Source: Odobenus rosmarus divergens (lineage: Eukaryota > Chordata > Mammalia > Carnivora > Odobenidae). Taken from it: DNA of 64,000 nucleotides. The notes under the pieces are model-generated. The model had not been told where the DNA came from and searched no databases. It worked only from the letters and a program-made list of their open reading frames with translations. Location: contig NW_004450480.1 of NCBI RefSeq assembly GCF_000321225.1, forward strand, positions 1,396,261 through 1,460,260, in the 5' to 3' direction. The translations under genes were made by a program, and so were the position numbers. This document shows positions 1 to 8,930 of this stretch, piece after piece. The stretch's first letter is position 1; the number at the start of each line of letters is the position of its first letter.

Positions 1-364
1 TCTGTGCCCTCACGATTGTACAACCTAGAGGAGAAACCAACATTGAACAAGCAATTATTATAAAGTCTGGGCTGTGAGCTCCCAGAGCAAGGGAATTTGC
101 CCTAGCTTGGGAATTGGGCTGGGAAGTGGGAGCAAAACCTCCCCAGGGGAGGGGGAGTGCTCTTTGCTTTGATAAGAGATAAAAAAGTCAAGAGGTATGC
201 TACCTCTGGTTATTGGCAGGGTAATTCAGACACAATAACTTATAATCAGTGGCCATCCTTCCTCTGCCACTCTGGTTATTTCTGAGCAAACTTTTCTGCT
301 CCTTATTGGTGGGTATGTAGAGAGTTCAAGTTATTTGAAGCTTATCCTTGGAAAAATATTATGA
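1..364. other. Noncoding, no assigned element
   Basis: No gene seen. Ordinary intergenic or intronic sequence with a purine-rich GGGGAGGGGGAG patch near 140-155. It may contain old LINE debris, but I could not match it to a family. Confidence 0.5.
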
Positions 365-556
365 GGGCTCAATTGTTCTCATCACATCTTATTTGGTAGG
401 CGCCGCTCGGGGGAGGTGCTCCTGGCATCTGGTGGGATGGGGCCAGGAGGCTACAAAAAATCCTACAATGAACAAGACAATGCCCACCCCCTACTGCCCC
501 CTGAAAGACAGAATGATCTGGCCCCAAATGTCAACAGTGCAGATGTTGAGAAACTG
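365..556 (+). mobile_element. MER5A-like hAT-Charlie DNA transposon, 5' part degraded
   Basis: The right two thirds follow the MER5A consensus closely: a GGTGCTCCTGGCATCTGGTGG block, the CAATGAACAAGACAATGCCC stretch, CCCCAAATGTCAACAGTGC and the terminal GTTGAGAAACTG. The left terminal repeat is hard to see. MER5A is a nonautonomous element of about 190 bases, and this copy is of similar length. It has no coding capacity. Confidence 0.75.
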
Positions 557-1245
557 ATCAAGATATATGAAAACTGGAGCTGAATTTGGGAAATCGGTCA
601 GTTCCCACTGGCCAAAGCTTAGGATATATCCAGATATGGAAAGGCATTTCAGTTAGAAGTGTTGGGTTAAACGCATCTTATCGTGATGAGTCATGGATGG
701 CAAGTGAGCTCAGGTTGATTGTACTTATTTTAATGAGCAGTGAGGAACATCATTTCCAGTTTCTGGGCAGAGCCTGAAGTGTGTGGCGAAAAAGAAGCAT
801 ATTTTAGAAAGACGTGTCCAGTGACATTGTAGCATGAAAGCAACAGTGGGGCACGTGGAGGTGGGAAATGATCTCAATAGTCTCGACTGGAAGTAGGGAG
901 AGCTTACACTAGAAAAGAGGACAGCAGAGATAGGAAAAGATAAGGACACATGCCACGATGCTGTAAAGGCCATGACTTGAGGATGTGGCTTATGGAAGGT
1001 TAGAGAAGGAAAAGAGGCAAGGCCGTGCCAAAGACGAGAACTTGGCAAGCTGACCCTGGCCTCCATGAGAAATCGGCACAGCAGGAAGAAGGGCTTGGGG
1101 GGAGAAAATGAATTTGAGTTGGCGCAGGTTGTGGTGGAGACACTGGCAGGCCCTCGAGCTGCATCCCCGGGGCTGGTGCATGCAACTGTGAGTCGGGAGC
1201 TCAGAGCCATGACCGGGTCTGGGGACTGTGCTAACGTCTTTCTTC
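557..1245. other. Noncoding, no assigned element
   Basis: Open frames here (the longest about 160 codons on the minus strand) have low-complexity composition and no recognisable domain. I see no promoter, splice structure or clear repeat. Confidence 0.5.
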
Positions 1246-1440
1246 CAAGCCAGAGGTCCTAAACTGGCAACCTGCAGGCCCCATCTGGACTACAGATGTG
1301 TTTTGTTTGGCCCGCCTTGTGTTTTAAAATTCTTTAAAATTTCCAACAACACACATCGAGAGACTGCATATAGAAACCCATCTTTTTAGCTTGTCTTGAA
1401 ATATCAGAGCATCTGGCCATTCTTGGTTCTCATTTTTGCA
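1246..1440. mobile_element. Possible old hAT-type DNA transposon fragment
   Basis: The wording around AACTGGCAACCTGCAGGCCC, then TTTTGTTTGGCCCGCC and a closing ATCAGAGCATCTGGCCA, resembles old hAT-like elements with GGCCC-rich ends. Terminal repeats are not clear, so this is a weak call. Confidence 0.3.
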
Positions 1441-2249
1441 TGGCAGGAGTCTGAGCTGAGGCTCAGCTGCCCCCTTGAGATGGCATGATGTCTCCTGGCT
1501 GCCTCCCAGCAATGCTCCCTGACCTCACCTGGACATACCCCGCCCCCCTCCCGCAGCATTGACTTTCCCGGCCTCAAATCTGAGTTCGTGATCCTTGGTT
1601 TACATGCTGATTGCATTATTTACTTGTCTTCTCTGGAGACCAGCTCCCTCCACCTTTGTCCATTACCACATCCTTCCCACCTGCAGCCTTCGTTGTGCTT
1701 CTGTCTGTACCATCTCCATCTGGAGAGAGGGCTCTCCAGACGGCCTTTCTTCTGCTGTGGATAGGCACGAGTCTCCCCGAACTTGCAAAATGTTCACGAG
1801 ATCCTACCACCCCTCAGGATCCTTTGCCCTTTAGCTCAATCATTCTGTTGGATGAGTGAATGGCTATATGAGTGGATGAGTCTACTGCTTATTTTTCATT
1901 TCTTTGGAAGCCCCATATTCTTGTGAACTGTCCGAATGTGTTTGTCTCTTTCCAGCCTGCTTTTCAAACCCTGTCTCCTATGACTGCCCTTGGAACCACT
2001 TAGCTATTTACCTCCACACGGGCTCCCTCGCCCTTCCCTGGAGAATGTAGCACTTGTTCTCAGTGGCAGTAGCTGTGGTTGTCCTGGGAGGTTTGCTCTG
2101 CCCAGAATCCCCACCAGCAGCTCGTACCTTATCTAAACAGGATCTGCATGCCTCCTCTGCAAACAATAGCTTCAAACAAGTAAGTCCCTGAACTATCCGC
2201 CCCCCCCCAACCAGATTTCCATCCTAAATCCCTCCTCCCGGGACATGCT
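1441..2249. other. Noncoding pyrimidine-rich block
   Basis: Mostly C/T-rich on the plus strand, with a run of nine C at about 2200-2208. The composition resembles old L2 sequence but I could not anchor it. No gene. Confidence 0.4.
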
Positions 2250-2620
2250 AGACCTGCCACCACACATCCTTACCTCTGTCCTTTTTGCTAAATGTATTGC
2301 ATTCCTCCAGAAACCCCTCTGCCCTTCTTTCTGGGAAATCTAATCCTTACCACAGGAGACAGTGGCAACGTGGTCGTTCTTCTTCATGATTCAAGACCCA
2401 CTCATCTGCCATAAATCTTTTCCAGCAAGTTCAGTCCTCAGATCTTTCCTCTAAGTCCTACTGCACTTCTTGTCTGGGATATTCGAATTCACCCATTTTA
2501 CAGTTCCTAATCATTTGATGAGGTTATGAGCTCTCAGCAGACCAGCACCCAATTTTCTACCTCTTTGCCCCTCCCCCCATCAGCATATTTGAAATGCCAA
2601 ATATGTACATGGCTTTCCAT
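2250..2620 (+). mobile_element. Probable L2 LINE 3' fragment
   Basis: Contains an L2-like order of phrases: CTGCCCTTCTTTCTGGG, then GATTCAAGACCCACTCATCTG, then a stretch like the L2 line on failed or delayed protein-rich 3' regions. Strongly diverged and non-coding. Boundaries are approximate. Confidence 0.4.
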
Positions 2621-3269
2621 GAATACTTGTAGGCTAAAAAATTATTTGAGGCCATGAAGCCCAAAACTGTTTTAAAACAGAGTTCCACTGCCTTTCCATT
2701 TAATTAGAAGGAAAGTGTTTTGTGTTCCTTATCTGTCTATTGTGCTGTCTTAAAACAGGAATAATAAAATAGACTAAGTACTAATCCAGCAGTCATTCTC
2801 AGAAAAGTGGGACTTGACACTTTAATTAAGATCATGTAGTAAAGCGTTTGGCCAGAAGATGGTGCAGTGTTCAAGGGATAGGTCCTTCTGAAAGGCAAAC
2901 TGATTTTAAAGGGCTGAAATCGCAATCCAACCAAGTCTATAAAGAAAGAGAAGAAAGTGATGCCAGTTCAGCTTTGACACCATCCTAGGGCTGAGCAAGT
3001 GTCATGCTTTCATGTGGTTTCTTCCTTCTTCCTGCCTAGCGTAATGAGCTGGAGAATTCTTCTAATTAGCTAAATATTATTGTACATCAGAGTGGGGCCG
3101 TGCTTCCTGTACATTCTTATTTGTGTTTTGCCAGCCAAGGGAAGAAAGCTGTCAGAGGCAGGAACAGATGTAAGAAAGGCACAAAACATGCCAAGAAGTC
3201 ATGGCACTTCTTTACTCTTGGATAAGTCATTTAACTTTGCGTGTTCTTTATTCTGATATTAGTATGACT
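2621..3269. other. Noncoding, no assigned element
   Basis: No gene or clear repeat. AT-rich in parts, with TTAATTAAG and AATTAGC motifs that are common in noncoding DNA. Confidence 0.5.
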
Positions 3270-3470
3270 CCTTCAAGGCGGTGCGTGTGACTGGGAAAAG
3301 CGTTTGTGTGTTGGGGGGGCGCGTGTGTGCGGCGGGCGTGTGTCAGCGTTTCCTCCACCCTCGGCAAGGTCGTGTGAGTCGGCTTTATTGCTGAAGTATC
3401 CGCTGTTAAACACCCACTGACCCGGTCTTCTCCTTATTATTTTCCATCCTGCACGGAGCGAGGGCAAAAA
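3270..3470. other. CpG-rich patch upstream of the candidate exon
   Basis: A short GC-rich stretch with a GGGGGGGCGCGTGTGTGCGGCG core and several further CpG dinucleotides, set in AT-rich DNA. It ends shortly before an A18 run at about 3521 and a T-run at about 3606. It is too short alone to call a CpG island. It could be an unmethylated regulatory segment or chance GT/GC repeat growth. Confidence 0.4.
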
Positions 3471-3725
3471 TACTGCAGTTTGCTTCAGTTTCTTGGTGAC
3501 ACGGATTGGAAACTCATTAAAAAAAAAAAAAAAAAAAGGGAAGATTCAAAGTTGGTGCTGATCAACCATCTTCTATCAACTTTGTGTATCATGTACTTGT
3601 TCCTTTTTTTTTTTTTTTTTTTACCGTGTAAAGTCTTCTGAAAATTGAAAACTAATTTATGATCATGTAGTTATTAGCACAATCACAAAAGAGGTCACTG
3701 GTCTTTCCTTTAATTTCTGTCACAG

Positions 3726-3798
3726 GCTGCAGGCCGTATTATGCTAAATCAAGGATACGGGGAGATAATTAACATAGCAACTCTGGCAAGTTTAATAG
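3726..3798 (+). CDS. Candidate internal exon of a short-chain dehydrogenase/reductase (SDR)
   Basis: Read from 3726 the segment gives 24 codons ending in GEIINIATLASLIG, the last Gly being split by the donor site. This matches the SDR core: the helix before strand beta-5, the beta-5 strand (IINI) and the loop carrying the active-site serine. It is preceded by a pyrimidine-rich tract and TTTCTGTCACAG and followed by GTGAGT, both good splice signals. The same frame meets TAA at 3711 and TGA at 3804, so coding potential is confined to the exon. By alignment to FabG-type SDRs the catalytic Ser falls on a Thr (ACT), one base from a Ser codon. The Tyr-x-x-x-Lys motif would lie in the next exon, which I did not find; nor did I find the Rossmann Gly-rich exon. 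It may belong to a gene with very large introns or be a relic exon of a lost gene. I do not recognise the gene; the wording is closer to bacterial-type gluconate or oxoacyl reductases than to the mammalian SDRs I know. Confidence 0.45.
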
Positions 3799-4068
3799 GT
3801 GAGTGATGAACATTGAGAGTTAGGTTTCAGAATTCATGTCTTAATTACGACCGCCAGAGTGTGGTGATGGAGCGGCGCTCCAGCGCATGCGTCACCGTTA
3901 CCCTCTGTCAGGCCGAAGTTTCTGTGAGTTGTCCATCAACCTGTTATTAGATCTAGAGACTTCAAGGAGAGGGGGGGATAAAAAGTGTCTTGCGTTTTGT
4001 TTAAAAAAACTAAGTGAGATATCTTATGCTGTTCCAGGGGGCGGCTCTTCCAGAAGAATCCACTGTAC

Positions 4069-4274
4069 TGGAACGGTTCTCACCTGGGACGGTGTTGTCC
4101 CCCGGTGCACATTTGACACTGCCGAGAGACATTTTTGGTTTTCACACGCGGGGTTTGGGGAGAGGATGCTGCTGGCCCCTGGAGGGTGGCGGCCCGGGAT
4201 GCTGCAGCCCCCACAGCACAGACTTGGCCCGAATGTCAACGTCAACGTCAATAGCGCTCCGGCTGAGAAACACT
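4069..4274 (+). mobile_element. MER5A hAT-Charlie DNA transposon, near full length
   Basis: Runs from a terminal-repeat-like GAACGGTTCTCACCTGGGAC through GAGACATTTTTGGTTTTCAC and GGGATGCTGC to GGCTGAGAAACACTG, covering essentially the whole 190-base MER5A consensus. It is unusually CpG-rich for so old an element. Near its right end the normal single GTCAA(T) word is expanded to GTCAAC-GTCAAC-GTCAAT (4235-4252). Confidence 0.8.
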
Positions 4275-5293
4275 GCCCCCCACCATCGACTGTGTCGGTG
4301 GTGGATTTACACCACTGATTGCCAACAGGTGTCACCACAGCCCCTGTTCTATCAGCGGTGTTGTCAACGAGAGTCCATAAACCCTCCTAACATATGGAAT
4401 GAAATCCCAACTGCAAAGCTTTTGTGGAAGGCAGTTACATGCTGGTGAGCTGAGGCCTATGCAACCAAAATTGATCAATTACACAAATTAAGCATAGCCC
4501 TTAAGGAATTTATTTTATTGGTCTGGACATCTGTTGCAGTATTGTCCAAATCCAAAACTCAAATGGTGCCTCGGGTTGCCAAGTTAGGCAAGAAAATCTA
4601 GTAGCTATAAAAGTACAACTGAAAACCCTATATTAATATCACGTCCATCTGCTGAATGTTACATAAATATGCAGACTTTTTATTTTCCTTGGGAATAACA
4701 TTTATTTTTACTGTGCCCAGTTTGACATTCTTATGACATTCTGTTCAGTTTATTGCATTGTAACTTTAAATGTTTCTTCAAAAATGCATTTATAATGTTG
4801 TTGTTAATCTTTTTTCAAGGGTCTGTACCACCTGTTTAACTTACAGTTAAAGAGAGAAGTCCTTTTTCTTATAGGAAGAATGGGAAATCTTTGGACAAAG
4901 AGGCTCAGAAAAGATTTTGAGTAACACTTGTGTAGTGTAAAGGGAAATTATATAACAGCCATGAATGCTAATATTCCATCCTGCTCTTTTACAAGTTGAA
5001 ATGTAATCTCCATTTTAAACTAAATTAGCATCATTTCCAAACAGAGTATCATATTTATATCAGATTTATACAACCACATCAGATTACTATTAACATGTAA
5101 AATAGTCTCTTTTATGCTGCGGGGAAAAAATAGATTGAAGAGAATGATTTGATTTCCCCTGTAATGTCAGGGATTTAAATTAATCTGAGTGGACATGTTT
5201 ACATTGAGAGTTACTCCGACATTGAAGAAACAGCAGGTAGGGGCGGCTTTACCTTAAGAACCTGTTGTGATCCTGGCACGAAGAAAACCTTGC
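4275..5293. other. Noncoding AT-rich sequence
   Basis: No gene. Holds the first copy of a diverged direct repeat (4603-4671, listed separately). The rest is AT-rich and unassigned. Confidence 0.5.
4603..4671 (+). repeat. Diverged direct repeat, copy 1
   Basis: Shares AGYTATAAAAGTACAWCTGA, then a block with GTCCATCTGC, GAATGTTA and ATAAATATG, with the segment at 5294-5363, at roughly 80 percent identity by eye. It could be two copies of one unassigned old interspersed repeat or an old local duplication. Confidence 0.6.
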
Positions 5294-5363
5294 AGTTATA
5301 AAAGTACATCTGAAAATCATGATGTTCCTATCATGTCCATCTGCCGAATGTTAAATAAATATG
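5294..5363 (+). repeat. Diverged direct repeat, copy 2
   Basis: Pairs with 4603-4671 in the same orientation, about 690 bases downstream. Flanking sequence beyond the unit does not match clearly, so the duplicated segment is short. Confidence 0.6.
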
Positions 5364-7759
5364 TTGGTTGGTTATTTAAATATGTTGAGTGGTTAAGCCA
5401 ACTGGAAAATTATAGGATATGTGTAGGAAAACTTAGAGGACATTTTTGTTCATGTTTTTTCTTCCTTCATTCTCATTTTACGTATTCAGTAAAACACTTT
5501 TTGGTAGTCAATTATTGAATGGATTGTAGTCTAATAATAAGATTAGCTAGGATGAGCTGGGAAACTTAAAAAAGCAAAAAACTAAAAAAATAAATAAGTC
5601 CATAGTAAAGCAAACAACACTTGGCACAGACCTCTGGGAGACTTCCTTGTGTTATTTTCTATCTTAAAAGAAAAATGTATATACACAGCATTTTATCAGA
5701 TTCATTTTAAAGAATATTTGACTTATAAAAGTGGTCCGTGCTTGTGATGGGACATTTAAATTATATAAACAAAAAAGATTATTAAAAATAAATACAGTTG
5801 TCTTCATTTTAAAAGAATATACATTGACCCTAAGTTACAAGGTTGTGAGAGTCAAGAAAAGAATTAACAATGGATGTTGTTTTCTTTACCAGAAAAGTCA
5901 CATTGAATTGATCATCGTTTCTAACAGAATTCTTGTATCCTCCCACTTTTGGAACTAAATAAGTCCCAAATAAACTCACTATAGGGAAACACCTCTCTGA
6001 TGTTAAAGAAGATAAACACTCAGAAAAACGAAGGAGGTGTCTGAGGGTCCGAATTGGCCATAAGAGCAAGAAGGGCCAGTTATTTGCCATTTATATATTG
6101 GCAAACTAAGCCTGTTTGAAATAAGATGAGATGAGGTACTTTTTACAGTTTTGCTTGTACTAGAAAGGGAGAAGCAAAGCCGAGGAATATGGGGTCACCT
6201 GTAAAGAATGCTAGAGATTGCCTTAGAAAAATGTGGGATGTGTAACTCATTCAGGGAGAATGGCATAAAGGAGCCTCCTCCAGATACATGTGAGACCTGA
6301 ACTCTACCCACTGCCTTGGCTGCTGTCAGCCCTATTGTCTTGGGCAAATCAATTGAAATAACCAATATGGAGACTGTCACCAAACAATTTGTGGTGGGGG
6401 GAAAAAGTCTATGGAAATGTGTCCATAGCTCAGCCGTCAGCACTCTATCACTATCTAGGGATCCTTGAGATTTATATTCATGTACCCACTTAAGTAGATG
6501 GATGGTTGAGGAGAGGAGGTAACTTGCTTTTGGAGAGATTGACTCTAACTGGCCCAAATAAGAATCTCTCTTTGATTCCCAGTAGTCTTAAAACCAACAG
6601 GCATTTTCTTTTCCTGTTAGAGAACTGCTGCATTTATTGAAGTCATAAGCCCGTAGTCTATCTTTAGACTGTTGATGTAATTTCTGAATCACCAACCATT
6701 TCTGAGACCACAAGATATTTAAAAATAAGATAAGAAATATTGACTGAGACTCCCTGATGCCTTCAAGGGAAAAGAAAATATTGTGGCAGAGGTTTACAGT
6801 GGAATTTCTCTCCTGCAGCTCATCCACATTGAAAATGACATGATCTATCCCAAGGAATAACTTAAGGCCCGATCCACTTAAACAGCTCCAAGTGATTTAT
6901 CAGAAATGTGCTTATTTGGAACATTTTGCAGTAACTGCTTATGGGAGGTGGTGGGGTTAACTACCAAAATTGTGCATAACTTGGGTCCTGTGTATAGCGA
7001 TTAATCAAGAAATTATATTCTTTGACTTTCTAACAACCCACACAGACGGCTACATTTGTGGTGTGTTTCAAGAGAGCGGGAGAGAGAGGGACAGAGGGAT
7101 GAAATATTTCTTCTAATAAAATGCTAATGGTTTTGTTTTGAGAAAAAAATATTGAATTATTGTGGGGTTAGATTTATCTGTATAAGGGTTTCTCGAGTCA
7201 CAGTCAATAAGTACTTGTGACAGAAAAACAACTATTCTGAGTACCCTCTCCCATCCTCTAAAGGACTTTGGGATTATGGCAAGACCCCGCTAACAGTGCG
7301 GAAGCAAGAGCAAAGGAAGAAACGCTGTTATGGAAAACTGTGGCATCCACGGCTATTGCTGTGGGCATTTAGTACATGTTCAAGGGTGTTATTCACCCAA
7401 AGCATGTGGGAATGTGTTCATAAAGACAGGGAAAGCATTGCTGTTTATTTGCAGTGTCCTTTGGAGGCATAATTTGTACCTGCTCGGTCACTCCAGGACT
7501 CGGGTGTGCACAGCAATTGTTGCTAGAGAGTGCCCGTTGTCTTTAGGAACCCAGAATTTACAACTCTCCTGGAGGACTACTTGTACAAATTCAGTGCCTG
7601 AAAACTTAAAGGAGGTTAGCACCACCATAAAGGGGACATTTCCAGCAACCCCAGTAGTTCTGGAATGTCTTTTCGGTCCCCTGGTCCTTTGGGATGTGGT
7701 TCATATTGTGAGTCTTAATGTTTTATTTTTCAGTCATTAGCTTTTTAAAAATTACAGTT
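5364..7759. other. Noncoding, mostly unassigned
   Basis: No gene or RNA. The segment at about 6820-7060 is repeat-free with motifs such as GCGATTAATCAAG and may be weakly conserved. The purine run GAGAGCGGGAGAGAGAGGGA sits near 7072-7091. Confidence 0.45.
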
Positions 7760-7919
7760 TAACCGACATGTAAGGAGCATCTACTTTGTTGCAATACTGG
7801 TCAGAAGACAGAAAGATGGAGTAATACCTGCCCTCTGCCTTTCAGGATCTTAAAGTGCAGCAAAACAGGCAGAGTTATAAGCAATATTTAGAATGTGGTA
7901 AGTGTAATCTTAATGAAAT
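7760..7919 (-). mobile_element. L2 LINE fragment, reverse orientation
   Basis: Reads as a diverged reverse complement of the L2 3' end: GTAAGGAGCATCTACTTTG, then a CTGCCCTCTGCCTTTCAGGA region corresponding to the usual loading phrase, then GAATGTGGTAAGTG. Non-coding fossil. Confidence 0.5.
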
Positions 7920-8045
7920 AGTCTGGCTCTGGACACTTACTCCATGCCAGGCAGTGCATCATTATTCACTTTCACGGACAAGGGAGCTTTAGCTCGGACA
8001 GAGGTTAGATCATGTAGTTAACAAGAGGAGGGGCTGCCGTTTAAA
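7920..8045 (-). mobile_element. MIR SINE fragment, reverse orientation
   Basis: ACTTACTCCATGCCAGGCAG followed by a cation of the MIR core in reverse (GACAAGGGAGCTTTAGCTCGG, GAGGTTAGATCATGTAG). Diverged ancient mammalian SINE, lying next to a second reverse MIR. Confidence 0.5.
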
Positions 8046-8109
8046 GGAAGATCTGTGTGGTTCGGGCTCCCATCCACCTCCCACTTCACTTACCTGCTGT
8101 GTAGGAAGC

Positions 8110-8345
8110 ACACAGCTGACATCAATGGCATGCTCCCCACAAGCCAGGCCCTGTGTTAAGGGCTCTGTACCCCTTGCTTCACTTAATCATCACAACATCC
8201 CTATGCAGTAGATACTGCTAGCTCCATTTTACAGATTAGCAAACTGAGGCTCTCAGAGAGTAAGTGATTTAACTGAGGTTGTGCAGGTAGCGTCCAAGCA
8301 GCGATTTGAACGTAGGCTCTCAACCACTAAACTTTACTGCTATGC
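8110..8345 (-). mobile_element. MIR SINE, reverse orientation, nearly complete
   Basis: Shows the classic reverse MIR order: CCAGGCCCTGTGTTAAGGGC, TTAATCATCACAACATCCCT, CATTTTACAGATTAGCAAAC, TGAGGCTCTCAGAGAG, then a GCGATTTGAACGTAGGCTCT region and ACCACTAAACTTTACTGC. Good match in spite of age. Confidence 0.75.
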
Positions 8346-8639
8346 ACTATGAGGGAGATGTTGTTTCTGCCTGGGGCAGTGGGTAGGTATAGAGATTGGG
8401 GTAAACAAAGTATAAGGCAATCAGAGAAAGTTAGAGACAGTCTTGATCAGGACTTTGAGGATGATTATACTTGCATCACACTTCCCTCTGATCTAAGTAG
8501 ATTGAGGGATCTACTTCTGAACCTTCCAGAAATTTCTCTTAAAATTTGTAAATCTGAATTTTAGTGAGAATCTATTCAATTTCTTGCATTGTGAAAATGC
8601 AACACAATGTCTGGGAATTCAGACTTATAAAACTCATAT

Positions 8640-8930
8640 AGAGGTACTTTTTTCTACTTTTTATTTTGAAATAACTGTAGATGTATAAGAAGTTGTAAAA
8701 ACTGAAGAGAGGTACCCTATACCCTTAACCCAGCTTCCCCCAGTGGTAACATTTTATATAGTCATTATATGTGTCATAAGCGGGAAATCGACTTTCCCAA
8801 AATACTATTAACCAGACTACAGACCTTATGTGGATTTCATCAGTTTTTAGATGCACACTATTGTTTTGTACAGTTTAATGAAATTTTACCACATGTGTAG
8901 ATTTGTGTAAGTACCAAGAGGTAGTTCTCT
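8640..8930 (+). mobile_element. Old L1 (L1M-type) 3' end fragment
   Basis: Contains phrases typical of mammalian-wide L1 3' regions: TATTTTGAAATAACTGTAGA, CCCTTAACCCAGCTTCCCCC, GTGGTAACATTTTATATAG, ACAGACCTTATGTGGATTTC and TTACCACATGTGTAGATTTG. No coding frame. Subfamily not determined. Confidence 0.6.

Noticed and set aside
725..1210. 161-codon open frame on the minus strand
   Set aside because: The longest frame in the window, but its composition (Ser/Pro/Phe-rich), lack of domains and lack of splice or promoter context suggest chance.
3887..4448. Overlapping 143-144 codon frames on the plus strand and a 104-codon frame on the minus strand
   Set aside because: They run through a MER5A transposon copy in several frames; the openness reflects GC-rich, stop-poor sequence.
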